From: an uncultured Clostridia bacterium
Lineage (GTDB): Bacteria; Bacillota; Clostridia; Oscillospirales; Oscillospiraceae
NCBI GenBank assembly: GCA_946628965.1
Contig: CAMOXI010000017.1
Span: 1-34,302, forward strand
DNA length: 34,302 nt
Direction: 5' to 3'
Each line of letters opens with the position of its first letter. The first letter of the stretch is position 1. The notes beneath the pieces are model-generated. The model was not told the origin of the DNA and ran no database searches. It saw nothing but the letters and a program-made list of their open reading frames with translations. The translations under genes were made by a program, and so were the position numbers. Positions 1-7,229 of the stretch are shown here, in pieces.

Positions 1-505
1 CACTCCGCTGGTCGGCCTTCCCATGGGCACCCGCTGCGGCGATCTGGACGCCGGCATCATCCAGTTCCTCATGCACAAGTACGGCTACAGCATCGACGAG
101 ATGCTCAACATCCTCAACAAGAAGTCCGGTGTGCTGGGCGTCTCCGGCGTCAGCTCCGACTTCCGTGATCTGGATAACGCCGCTGCCGAGGGCAACGAGC
201 GCGCCCGCCTCGCGCTGGATATGTTCCAGTACTGGGTGGCCAAGGTCGCCGGCTCCTATGTCGCCGCCATGAACGGCGTGGACGCCATCGTCTTCACCGC
301 CGGCGTCGGCGAAAACAGCAAGGACACCCGCGCCGCCATCTGCGAGTACTTCGGCTACCTGGGCGTCAAGATCGATCCGGAAGCCAACTCCAAGCGCGGC
401 GAGGACGTGATGATCTCCACGCCCGACTCCAGGGTCAAGGTCTTCGTGATCCCCACCAACGAAGAGCTGGTCATCGCCCGCGACACCCGCGATATCGTCG
501 GCTGA
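1..505 (+). CDS. ackA: Acetate kinase, C-terminal part (truncated by window start)
   Basis: This is the 3' end of an acetate kinase gene, open at the left edge; the reading frame begins at base 2. Acetate kinase interconverts acetyl phosphate plus ADP with acetate plus ATP in the cytoplasm, the last energy-yielding step of the Pta-AckA pathway. The first visible residues, TPLVGLPMGTRCGDLD, match the family segment usually written TPLEGLMMGTRSGDLD. Further on are the conserved FTAGVGENS glycine-rich segment and a C-terminal IPTNEELVIARDT, typical of AckA. The in-frame ATG at 23 is internal, not the start. About 167 codons are present, against roughly 400 in a complete enzyme. A strong terminator follows 18 bases after the stop. 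Confidence 0.95.
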   Translation, partial: TPLVGLPMGTRCGDLDAGIIQFLMHKYGYSIDEMLNILNKKSGVLGVSGVSSDFRDLDNAAAEGNERARLALDMFQYWVAKVAGSYVAAMNGVDAIVFTAGVGENSKDTRAAICEYFGYLGVKIDPEANSKRGEDVMISTPDSRVKVFVIPTNEELVIARDTRDIVG

Positions 506-522
506 TTCTCTAAACAGGCAAT

Positions 523-554
523 AAAAAACAGGCAGCAGCTGCTGCCTGTTTTTT
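523..554. terminator. Bidirectional intrinsic terminator between ackA and sipL
   Basis: A perfect 32-bp palindrome: an A-run and CAGGCAGCAG on the left mirror CTGCTGCCTG and a T-run on the right. The hairpin is GC-rich with a U-tract on either strand, so it can end both ackA (plus) and the converging sipL operon (minus), whose stop codons lie on either side. Confidence 0.9.
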
Positions 555-568
555 GTTTCCGGAACGCA

Positions 569-2059
569 TCATGTCTGCTGTCCACAGCGCGGAATGAGCA
601 GCATTCTGCCGTTCGTTTCGCCGCTGCCGTTGACTGCCGTGATGGCGTCGATCCGGGAATGGTATTCCCGCGCCAGCTCCCAGAGGCTCTCGTCTTCCAC
701 GCGAACCAGGGTAACGGCGGGAAAAGCAGCCGGATCGTATGGCTGATCCTCCTCCAGTGTGACGGCGGACACCACAGTCTCCTCGTTTTCCGAAATCTCC
801 TGCCACAGGATCGACGCCGCGAGGTCGCACTGGATTCCCTCTCCTTCCGGCCGCAGATCACAGTGGGAAAGGCTGATATCCTGGATCCGCGCCCCGTCCG
901 GAACAGGCTCTCCCTTGAGCGGGATCTGGCGGCGGACTGCCGCAATATCTCCCATGCGGCTCCGATACAGGATATCCAGCTCCGCCCGCGGCGCCGTCCC
1001 ATCCATGGAGACTGACGGCAGAATGCTCAGAATATCCGCGCAGTCCTCGGCGACGGCCAGAAGCTCGCTGGCCCGGGCAGCGCTCCTCGTCATCTCGCCG
1101 CAGCGTGGGATCGTCACCGTCTCCATGCTCTGATGCAGAGGCATCAGATTCGAATATGCGTCTTTCAGGCAGCTGAGTATTTCGTTTCTGCGCCCGGCGA
1201 GCTGCAGGACCGCGTGAATCTCCGCCGCCAGCGTCTTTCCCCCGCCGATGCTGTCCGTCAGGTCAAAAAAGACGGATGTGGTCTCACCCTGCAGCGTGCA
1301 GCAGCCTGTGTTCTCGTTGCCCACATCAAGGATCTGGGAGATCGGCGTGGAAAAATGCTGCCTGACCGGGTAATTCTTCCCCTCCGCCTCAAAGAGCACC
1401 TGGATTTCCGCCGTGCCTTTTACGATGAGCCTGCTGCCGATCCGGCTGTGCTCCTGCAGATGCAGAGAGACCTCTCCGCCGAGCACCCGCAGGACTGCGG
1501 CTCTGTCTTCCGGGAGTGGAAAACTCTCGCTCAAGGCAAAGCTCTTCTCCGTAATGACAGTCGTAAGCTGCATCTCCCTGCTGACCGCGAGCCCGCAGAG
1601 CAGACTCTCATCGCCCTCTTTCGGGAGAAGCGACAGGATCTGCTGCTCTCTGCACCAGCCCGTGACAGTGCACGTGAGCTCCGCCGAGCAAGAGAGCTTG
1701 CGCGGGTTCAGCACCCTGGCCTCTGTCCGCAGAAGGCGCAGAGATGCCTGCGCCTCCCCCAGCTTCGCGCCCTCGGCGTCGATCTCGGTCTCAAACTCTT
1801 TACGCAGCGTCACGGTCTGCACTGCATCCGCGTTTTCCGTGATGCAGAGGAAGAGGCATTCCAGCTCACCGCCCACCCGCAGGCCGGACTCCGTGATCTC
1901 CTTGCTCTTGAGCAGCACATTGCAGCGCACGCAGGCAATACGCCCCACGTCCTCGTTCACATCGGGCACCACGCCCTCCAGATCCACGCGGAGCCGCTCT
2001 GTTTTACAGAGGCGCTCCCGCCAGACATCACAGCATTTCTCCTCAAACGGAAGTTCCAT
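569..2059 (-). CDS. sipL: SipL-like spore morphogenesis protein (DUF3794/SPOCS domains plus C-terminal LysM)
   Basis: A 496-aa cytosolic protein with no signal peptide. The N-terminal half contains DUF3794-type segments (VRCNVLLKSKEITESGLRVG followed by a beta-rich stretch). The last ~50 residues form a LysM module (TLVRVEDESLWELAREYHSR...INAVNG-type...LLIPRC). In Clostridioides difficile, SipL has this architecture, and its LysM domain binds the coat ATPase SpoIVA in the mother cell. The length is close to the C. difficile protein. I chose the ATG at 2059, which has AGGAG 8 nt upstream; the in-frame GTG at 2068 sits on top of that Shine-Dalgarno. The gene overlaps the 3' end of spoVM by 17 bp, which suggests translational coupling and a shared role in coat anchoring. 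A generic LysM/DUF3794 protein is the alternative, but the context favours SipL. Confidence 0.85.
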   Translation of the reverse strand: MELPFEEKCCDVWRERLCKTERLRVDLEGVVPDVNEDVGRIACVRCNVLLKSKEITESGLRVGGELECLFLCITENADAVQTVTLRKEFETEIDAEGAKLGEAQASLRLLRTEARVLNPRKLSCSAELTCTVTGWCREQQILSLLPKEGDESLLCGLAVSREMQLTTVITEKSFALSESFPLPEDRAAVLRVLGGEVSLHLQEHSRIGSRLIVKGTAEIQVLFEAEGKNYPVRQHFSTPISQILDVGNENTGCCTLQGETTSVFFDLTDSIGGGKTLAAEIHAVLQLAGRRNEILSCLKDAYSNLMPLHQSMETVTIPRCGEMTRSAARASELLAVAEDCADILSILPSVSMDGTAPRAELDILYRSRMGDIAAVRRQIPLKGEPVPDGARIQDISLSHCDLRPEGEGIQCDLAASILWQEISENEETVVSAVTLEEDQPYDPAAFPAVTLVRVEDESLWELAREYHSRIDAITAVNGSGETNGRMLLIPRCGQQT

Positions 2060-2144
2060 TGTCCTCACTCCTTTTGCTTCTTCCCGTCAGCCCTGCCAGC
2101 AGCTTTCCCAGAAGGCGCGGCAGCCTAATGACCCAGATTTTCAT
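2043..2144 (-). CDS. spoVM: SpoVM, amphipathic spore-coat anchoring peptide (33 aa)
   Basis: A 33-codon ORF starting MKIWVIRLPRLLGKLLAGL. Against the 26-aa Bacillus subtilis SpoVM (MKFYTIKLPKFLGGIVRAML...) it aligns without gaps and is identical at M1, K2, I6, L8, P9, L12, G13 and G21, with basic residues at 7 and 10. Pro9 and the basic/hydrophobic pattern are the hallmark of SpoVM, which binds the convex outer forespore membrane and recruits SpoIVA. A perfect AAGGAGGAG Shine-Dalgarno lies directly upstream. The C-terminal tail (about 7 residues longer, SED...SV) is unlike Bacillus and overlaps the sipL start. Position also supports the call: B. subtilis spoVM lies downstream of prpC-prkC-rsgA, as here. 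It is too short for most gene callers. Confidence 0.88.
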   Translation of the reverse strand: MKIWVIRLPRLLGKLLAGLTGRSKRSEDNGTSV

Positions 2145-2164
2145 GCTCCTCCTTCTCTGCGCAG

Positions 2165-2317
2165 TCAGCAGCAGCGCAGCAGCCAAACGCCCGCGGCGAT
2201 CAGCAGCGCCGCCAGGCCAAACCACCAGAACTCCGACGGCAGCACCAGCGCCAGCAGGATGATGACTCCAAGCACGATCGCCGTGATGCCCCACAGGCCG
2301 CGCCGTCCTCCGCGCAT
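2165..2317 (-). CDS. 50-aa hydrophobic membrane peptide, unknown function
   Basis: A 50-codon ORF (MRGGRRGLWGITAIVLGVII...WLLRCC). It has a basic N-terminus, then two hydrophobic stretches (about residues 8-26 and 31-47) separated by PSEFWW, and ends in two cysteines. This predicts a double-spanning hairpin or one long membrane helix. A GGGGAGG Shine-Dalgarno lies 7-8 nt upstream of the ATG. It ends 20 bp before the spoVM start on the same strand, so the two are almost certainly co-transcribed. I do not recognise a named family. The terminal Arg-Cys-Cys and the Trp-rich turn are the most distinctive features. A spurious ORF is unlikely given the coherent hydrophobic pattern, ribosome site and tight spacing. 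Confidence 0.7.
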   Translation of the reverse strand: MRGGRRGLWGITAIVLGVIILLALVLPSEFWWFGLAALLIAAGVWLLRCC

Positions 2318-2367
2318 AAAAACGCCTCCCCCGCAGCTGTATTCCCTACAGTCTACGCAGGAGGCGT
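2318..2367 (-). promoter_or_regulatory. Terminator-like hairpin that sequesters the Shine-Dalgarno of the 50-aa gene
   Basis: On the minus strand, ACGCCTCC (2367-2360) pairs with GGAGGCGT (2329-2322) and is followed by TTTT and then the ATG of the 50-aa gene. A nested CTGTA/TACAG hairpin lies in the loop. The 3' arm carries the GGAGG used to translate the 50-aa peptide. The element could end transcripts from the upstream nucleotidyltransferase gene, or gate translation of the small gene, or both. The pairing is read from sequence; function is inferred. Confidence 0.55.
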
Positions 2368-2383
2368 GCTATCTATTCGCTTA

Positions 2384-3151
2384 TTATCGGATCTCTTCCC
2401 GGAAGAAACGGTCCAGCTCTTCCCAGCCGGGAAAGGCATCCTCCGGCCAGGTTTTGAGCATATCGCTCAATGCGCCCAGCTCCGCATCCAGAAAATGATC
2501 GATTTTCGGGACGTGAGGGATCCGCATGCCCTCCGCGCCGCTGATTTTCAGCTCCAGCAGCCGGTCGATCTCCGGACGGAGCGTGTCGGGCAGCACAGCC
2601 TCCGCCAGTTCTGCGAAGGGTATGGGCGGCAGCGTACCCAGCTCACGGATCCACCGGCAGGCGAGCAGCGGCCGCAGCACATAGAAATAGCTCTTCGGCT
2701 TCACCGTTTCACTGCCTGAGAGGGTTCTGGCATTGTTCCCGGCCATGCTGATATAGTGGTAGAACAGATGCCGGGCAGAATAATACCGCTCGAGAAGCGG
2801 CCGGATCCGCCCCGAGAAGCCGGTATCCCAGTAGCAGATCGGGGAACGGAACCATTCGTAAAGGCTGGGGTTGGATTTTGCCAGCAGCCGCAGCGCCTTC
2901 TGCAGATCCCAGCCGGAAACGTCCCAGGTGTCGTCAATGGGCAGCTCGATCACATCCCGCGGCTGCTCCAGCAGGAGATAGGAATCCTCCAGCCGGCAGT
3001 AGACAAAGCGAACGTCAAAGTCGCTGTCCGGCGAGGCAAAGCCCCAGGCGCGGCTTCCCGATTCCGCTGCATACAAGACTTTTACGTTGTATTCGCTCTC
3101 AATTTTCCGCAGCGTCTCCGGAACCAGGCGCAGCATCTCTTCCTGCGTCAT
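2384..3151 (-). CDS. Predicted nucleotidyltransferase of the DNA polymerase beta superfamily (COG3541/YcgL type)
   Basis: A 255-aa protein with an N-terminal minimal nucleotidyltransferase signature: ESGSRAWGFASPDSDFDVRF gives the GS...G and S-D-x-D pattern that binds Mg-NTP. The C-terminal part (YYSARHLFYHYISMA..., VKPKSYFYVLRPLLACRWI) resembles the helical region of the COG3541 'predicted nucleotidyltransferase' family, whose substrate is generally unknown; related RlaP proteins are associated with RNA repair. I chose the ATG at 3151 (MTQEEMLRLVPE), with GGAG just upstream; translation further upstream only reads through the cca 3' end in another frame. The start overlaps the last 53 bp of cca, so it is translationally linked to a tRNA-processing enzyme. 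This hints at an RNA substrate but does not prove it. Confidence 0.8.
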   Translation of the reverse strand: MTQEEMLRLVPETLRKIESEYNVKVLYAAESGSRAWGFASPDSDFDVRFVYCRLEDSYLLLEQPRDVIELPIDDTWDVSGWDLQKALRLLAKSNPSLYEWFRSPICYWDTGFSGRIRPLLERYYSARHLFYHYISMAGNNARTLSGSETVKPKSYFYVLRPLLACRWIRELGTLPPIPFAELAEAVLPDTLRPEIDRLLELKISGAEGMRIPHVPKIDHFLDAELGALSDMLKTWPEDAFPGWEELDRFFREEIR

Positions 3152-4535
3152 GCTTCTCCGTCCTTTCCGTTTTGTGATACATACCCAGCGTCTGCCGCAG
3201 CGCCGTATCCCTGGGGACCCCTGCCAGATGCAGCTTGTGCGCGTAGGCCAGCGCATCGGTAAAGATCGGCCCAGGCGTCATGCCGGCCTCGATCAGATCG
3301 CGGCCCATGAGCGGCGGATTCTCCATCAGGCGGCGATAGTCTGCCAGGCGGGAACGAAGCTGTTCCTCAATGGGCTGATACTCCCGCAGCATCTCTGCGC
3401 GATCGGTGTCCGGTGTCCTGCGGCCCAGGTGGTCCGCCTTTGCACGCAGGAGCAGGTCTTCCGGGCAGACGGAGCTGTCGAACATTTTCATGAATTTTTT
3501 GGCGCTTCTGGTGTTGACGGCGAGCATGTTGGGTATCATATGCATCCTGGTCATATCCAGCACATATTCTTTCAGCTTCACCTCGTTGGCGATGCGGCTG
3601 AGGAAGCGCTCCACCAGGGGCAGGCCGGCCGTCTCATGCGCATAGGCATGGATCACGCCGTCCTTTTCCTCCGTGGTGACCGCCTTACCGAAATCGTGAC
3701 ACAAAGCCGAGAGCATGAACCAAAGGGGTTCTCTGGCCTCGCCGCGCAGCAGCGCCGCCTCGTCCAGCACCTGCATGGTATGGATCCACACATCCCCTTC
3801 GGGATGATAGTGCGCGTTCTGCTCCAGGCCGATCAGCGCCTCCAGCTCCGGGAACCAGCAGCTCAGCTGCCGCATTTTTCGAAGCTCTTCGAAGAAAACA
3901 GAAGGTTTTGCCGCTTTGAGCAGAGCTTTCTCCATCTCCCCCAGGATCCGTTCTTTTGCCAGCGCGTCCACAGCCATGGTGGAGCACAGCGCCGTGGTCT
4001 CGGGAGCCACAGAAAACTGAAAGCGTGCGGCAAACTGGCAGGCGCGGAAGACCCGCAGCGGATCCTCGGCGAAGCTCTGATCGTTCACGTGCCGGATCAG
4101 CCCGCGCTTCAGATCCTCACGGCCGCCGAAAAAGTCCAGGATCTCACCCGTCAGCACATCCTCCATCAGCGCGTTGATCGTGAAATCCCGGCGCATGGCC
4201 GCCTTTTCCTCGCCCAGGAAGGGATCGACGAAGACCTCGAAATCCTTGTGACCGCGGCCGGTCGCCGTCTCCGAACGGGGCATGGCGATATCCAGGTCAT
4301 AGTGCCGCAGGCCCATGACGCCGAAGCTTGCGCCCATGGTGAGGCGTTCGCCCAGACTGTCCAGGATTTCTTCCAGCGTCCTGACAGGGATCCCGTGCAC
4401 CTCAATATCGATATCCTTGTTTTCGCGGCCGAGCAGCCGATCGCGCACAAAGCCGCCCACAAAATAGACGCGCCCGCCGGCCCGCTGTACGGCTTCGGCA
4501 ACGCGCCCTGCCATCAGCAGATCATCCTTGACCAT
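3099..4535 (-). CDS. cca: CCA-adding tRNA nucleotidyltransferase / poly(A) polymerase family with HD domain
   Basis: A class II tRNA nucleotidyltransferase-type enzyme that adds or repairs the 3' CCA of tRNA. The N-terminal head has GGFVRDRLLG and the metal-binding DIDIEVHG, then RRDFTINALM and the nucleotide-recognition segment EDPLRVFRACQFAARF. An HD phosphohydrolase domain follows (LSALCHDFGKA, near residue 280). The architecture resembles HD-containing Cca/PcnB proteins. Two ATGs compete: 4541 lies 1 nt after AGGAGG, while 4535 lies 7 nt after it, so I use 4535 (478 aa). A terminator hairpin separates the gene from rsgA, implying reduced or separate expression. Poly(A) polymerase activity is the main alternative; the sequence alone does not decide. 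Confidence 0.87.
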   Translation of the reverse strand: MVKDDLLMAGRVAEAVQRAGGRVYFVGGFVRDRLLGRENKDIDIEVHGIPVRTLEEILDSLGERLTMGASFGVMGLRHYDLDIAMPRSETATGRGHKDFEVFVDPFLGEEKAAMRRDFTINALMEDVLTGEILDFFGGREDLKRGLIRHVNDQSFAEDPLRVFRACQFAARFQFSVAPETTALCSTMAVDALAKERILGEMEKALLKAAKPSVFFEELRKMRQLSCWFPELEALIGLEQNAHYHPEGDVWIHTMQVLDEAALLRGEAREPLWFMLSALCHDFGKAVTTEEKDGVIHAYAHETAGLPLVERFLSRIANEVKLKEYVLDMTRMHMIPNMLAVNTRSAKKFMKMFDSSVCPEDLLLRAKADHLGRRTPDTDRAEMLREYQPIEEQLRSRLADYRRLMENPPLMGRDLIEAGMTPGPIFTDALAYAHKLHLAGVPRDTALRQTLGMYHKTERTEKHDAGRDAAPGSGDAAEN

Positions 4536-4553
4536 GTACATCCCTCCTTTCGT

Positions 4554-4595
4554 AAAAACCGCAGCATCGGGCGAAAGCGGCCCGCCGCTGCGGTT
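4554..4595 (-). terminator. Intrinsic terminator/attenuator between rsgA and cca
   Basis: On the minus strand, AACCGCAGC (4595-4587) pairs with GCTGCGGTT (4565-4557), followed by a run of T ending at 4554. The cca Shine-Dalgarno begins about 10 nt further on, so cca is probably read by leak-through or from a promoter I could not identify. Confidence 0.8.
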
Positions 4596-4607
4596 TCCTT
4601 CGTTTCT

Positions 4608-5486
4608 TCAGTCCTCCCAGCTTTTGTGCTGAGCGGACAATTCATAGAGCCGCTCGTAGGAGCGATAGCGGCTGGGCGCGATTTTTCCCTCCCGGACAGC
4701 CTCCGTCACCGCGCAGCCCGGTTCCTTCCGGTGCGCGCAGTCGAGAAAGCGGCATTCGTTCAAATAGGGACGAAACTCGCGGAAATCCGCCGCCAGCTCC
4801 TCCTTGGGGATGATCTTCATCATCTCCAGCTCGAAGGACGCGTAGCCCGGCGTATCGGCCAGGAAAGTATCCTCGCCAAGATCAAAAAGCTCCACGTGCC
4901 GTGTGGTATGTTTGCCGCGGCCCAGCTTCTCGCTGACTTCGGCAGTTTTCAGTCCCAGATTGGGAGACAGGCAGTTGAGCAGGCTGCTTTTTCCCACGCC
5001 GGAGTTGCCGGTGAAGGCACAGACCCTGCCGCGGATCGCGTCCCGCAGCTCCTCGATGCCGCGCCCGGTGTCGGCGCTGGTCAGGATCACGGGATAGCCC
5101 GCGGCTCGGTACAGCCGCTCCAGCTCTTCGCCGGGATCCAGATCGGTTTTGTTGACGCAGAGAATGAGCTCGCAGCCGGCCTCTTCGGCAATGACAGAGA
5201 CCCGGTCGATCAGGAAAGGATCCGTAACGGGGTTCACGTTGGCCGCAACAAAGACCAGCGCGTCAATGTTGGCGACTGCGGGGCGGATGAAGAAGTTCTT
5301 CCGCTTCTCCACGCTGTCGATCCGGCCCCGGCCTGCGGAATCCACGCTGCAGCGCACCCGATCTCCCACCAGAGGCGAAGTGCCGTCCAGCCGGAAACGC
5401 CCCCTCGCTTTGCACTCCAGCAGTCCCTCCGCCGTGCGGACGTAGTAGAAACCGCTGAGCGCCTTGACAATGATACCCTCTCTCAT
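4608..5486 (-). CDS. rsgA: Ribosome small-subunit biogenesis GTPase RsgA
   Basis: A 292-aa circularly permuted GTPase that assists late 30S subunit maturation. An N-terminal OB-fold (residues 1-65) precedes the permuted G motifs: G4 NKTD at 112-115, G1 GNSGVGKS at 160-167, the TTRH region near 194, and G3 DTPG at 211-214. The C-terminal zinc-binding motif uses C245, C250, H252 and C258. Length is normal for the family. Its ATG shares one base with the prkC stop (TGATG), a coupled arrangement that mirrors the prpC-prkC-rsgA (cpgA) order of B. subtilis, where CpgA is a PrkC substrate. Confidence 0.96.
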   Translation of the reverse strand: MREGIIVKALSGFYYVRTAEGLLECKARGRFRLDGTSPLVGDRVRCSVDSAGRGRIDSVEKRKNFFIRPAVANIDALVFVAANVNPVTDPFLIDRVSVIAEEAGCELILCVNKTDLDPGEELERLYRAAGYPVILTSADTGRGIEELRDAIRGRVCAFTGNSGVGKSSLLNCLSPNLGLKTAEVSEKLGRGKHTTRHVELFDLGEDTFLADTPGYASFELEMMKIIPKEELAADFREFRPYLNECRFLDCAHRKEPGCAVTEAVREGKIAPSRYRSYERLYELSAQHKSWED

Positions 5487-7156
5487 CAGCCCTCCGGTCC
5501 CGTGGATACGCGCAGGACCACTTTACTGTGCTCTTCGATTTCCGTGAACGCATCGGCGCTCTGGCCGATCACCGTTCCGGCGGCAAGATCGCTCTTCACA
5601 TACTCGCTCCCGCCGTAGCTGAGCGATGAATTCTCCAGCTGCTGGATCGCCGCGCCTTCGGAAAGGCCGATCAGATTCGGCATGCTGACGTTGATGATCT
5701 CCGGCCCGCTGCTGACCGTCAGATACACGGTGGAGCCGGTGGCCAGGGCCTGTCCCACGTCGGGGTAGGTTTTCATGACATAGTTGCGGGTATAGATGTC
5801 GGAAACCGAGTTCTCGATCTCCACGTAGAAGCCGTACTGCCGCAGCAGGGCGCTGGCCGTGCGGTAATCCATGTTGATCACATCCGGCACGCTGGAGAGC
5901 GTGTCGCCGGTGGAGACGATGAGCGTCACATCAATGCCGTCCGGCGTCACCATCATGCTGCGCCCGGCCTCCGGGGACTGGGACAGCACGATGCCTGGCG
6001 CCGTATCCGTGTTGACGACGAAGATGACCTCGAAGTTATACAGCCCTGAGAGATCCGCATTGTTCATCAGAGACTCATAGCTGGTATCAACAAAGTTCGG
6101 CAGATCGATGCGCACCGCCGGAGCGAACACATCCCGCAGCCAGAAGTTCCACAGGAAGATAAACAGCGCCAGCGCGCACAGCAGGACGCCGAAGGTGCCG
6201 GTCATATAGCTTACGCGGGCCGAGCGGCTCCTGCGGCGCAGGAAGCTCTCCCTGTTCAGCTCGCTCACGGAGCGGATGGGGACCACGCCGGGGTTCTCCA
6301 GCTTTTCCTCTTCCTTAGGCTGCATCTGGCTCTGAACAAAAGCCTCCAGATCGCTGAGCATCTCATCCGCCGTCTGATAGCGGGCGGAGATATCGGCGCT
6401 CATGGCTTTCATGGTGATGCGCTCCAGCTCCTCCGGCACATCCGCCACCTTCTCATGCGGCGGCACCGGCGTCGCGTTCATATGCTTGACCGCAATCTCG
6501 CCCGGTGTGCTGCCGGTAAAGGGCTTGTCCCCGGTCAGCATCTCGTACATGACGACGCCGAGGGAATACAGGTCGCTGCGGGCGTCCGGGTTCTCTCCTC
6601 TGGCCTGCTCCGGGGCGATATAGTGAATGGAGCCGATGGCCTGGCCCTTGGACTCGTTGGCCTCGTTTTCCAGGGCGGCGATGCCGAAATCAGCCACCTT
6701 GATGGTACCGTCCCGCAGGAGCATGATGTTGTTGGGCTTGATGTCCCGGTGGACGATCCCGCGCTCGTGGGCGTGTTTGAGGCCGCGGGCGATCTGCCGT
6801 GAAAAATGCAGGGTCTCCCGCCAGCCCAGTGCGCCGCGCCGCTCCATATACTGCTTGAGCGTGATGCCGTCCACAAGCTCCATCACGAGATATTCCATGT
6901 TGTTGCTGCGGCTGACGTCATAGATTGCAACGATGTTGTGGTGAGAGAGCATGGCGACGGCATGCGCCTCCGCCAGGAAGCGGCGCCGGAACTCCTCGTC
7001 CTCCGCCATCTCCTGGCGCATGATCTTTACCGCGACCTGCCGGTTGAGCCGGTGATCCATGGCCTTGTAAACCACGGCCATGCCGCCGGAGCCGATCTCG
7101 CTCTGTATCTCATAACGGCCGTCCAGAACGCGGCCGATATAATTCTCATTTGCCAT
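5486..7156 (-). CDS. prkC: PASTA-domain serine/threonine protein kinase PrkC
   Basis: A 556-aa membrane kinase that senses muropeptides or cell-wall state. The N-terminal kinase domain has the glycine loop GSGGMAVVY (22-30), catalytic Lys44, the HRD motif with Asp138, and DFG at 156-158. A juxtamembrane segment is followed by one transmembrane helix near residues 322-345. Three PASTA repeats extend outside the cell, each ending in a V(S/T)(V/S)STG or TVSSG-like strand. PrkC kinases often have three PASTA repeats. AGGAG precedes the ATG. The gene lies downstream of its cognate phosphatase prpC with a 73-bp gap. Confidence 0.96.
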   Translation of the reverse strand: MANENYIGRVLDGRYEIQSEIGSGGMAVVYKAMDHRLNRQVAVKIMRQEMAEDEEFRRRFLAEAHAVAMLSHHNIVAIYDVSRSNNMEYLVMELVDGITLKQYMERRGALGWRETLHFSRQIARGLKHAHERGIVHRDIKPNNIMLLRDGTIKVADFGIAALENEANESKGQAIGSIHYIAPEQARGENPDARSDLYSLGVVMYEMLTGDKPFTGSTPGEIAVKHMNATPVPPHEKVADVPEELERITMKAMSADISARYQTADEMLSDLEAFVQSQMQPKEEEKLENPGVVPIRSVSELNRESFLRRRSRSARVSYMTGTFGVLLCALALFIFLWNFWLRDVFAPAVRIDLPNFVDTSYESLMNNADLSGLYNFEVIFVVNTDTAPGIVLSQSPEAGRSMMVTPDGIDVTLIVSTGDTLSSVPDVINMDYRTASALLRQYGFYVEIENSVSDIYTRNYVMKTYPDVGQALATGSTVYLTVSSGPEIINVSMPNLIGLSEGAAIQQLENSSLSYGGSEYVKSDLAAGTVIGQSADAFTEIEEHSKVVLRVSTGPEG

Positions 7157-7229
7157 AGATTTCTCCTGTTCGGATCCTTCTACTTCAGAAAACGCTGATT
7201 TCTGCGCCTTCAGCGCATGGAGTCTTCTT

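Noticed and set aside
2145-2294. Longer 83-aa form of the spoVM frame starting at 2294
   Set aside because: The extra 50 residues overlap the 50-aa membrane gene out of frame and lack a ribosome site; the internal ATG at 2144 has a perfect AAGGAGG.
569-2320. Sigma-E or sigma-K promoter for the spoVM-sipL unit
   Set aside because: Weak partial matches (for example AATACA near 2340) lack a properly spaced -35 element, so I did not annotate one.
3087-5618. 843-codon plus-strand ORF opposite cca and rsgA
   Set aside because: It is antisense to two clearly identified genes, has low-complexity composition typical of high-GC shadow frames, and resembles no protein family.
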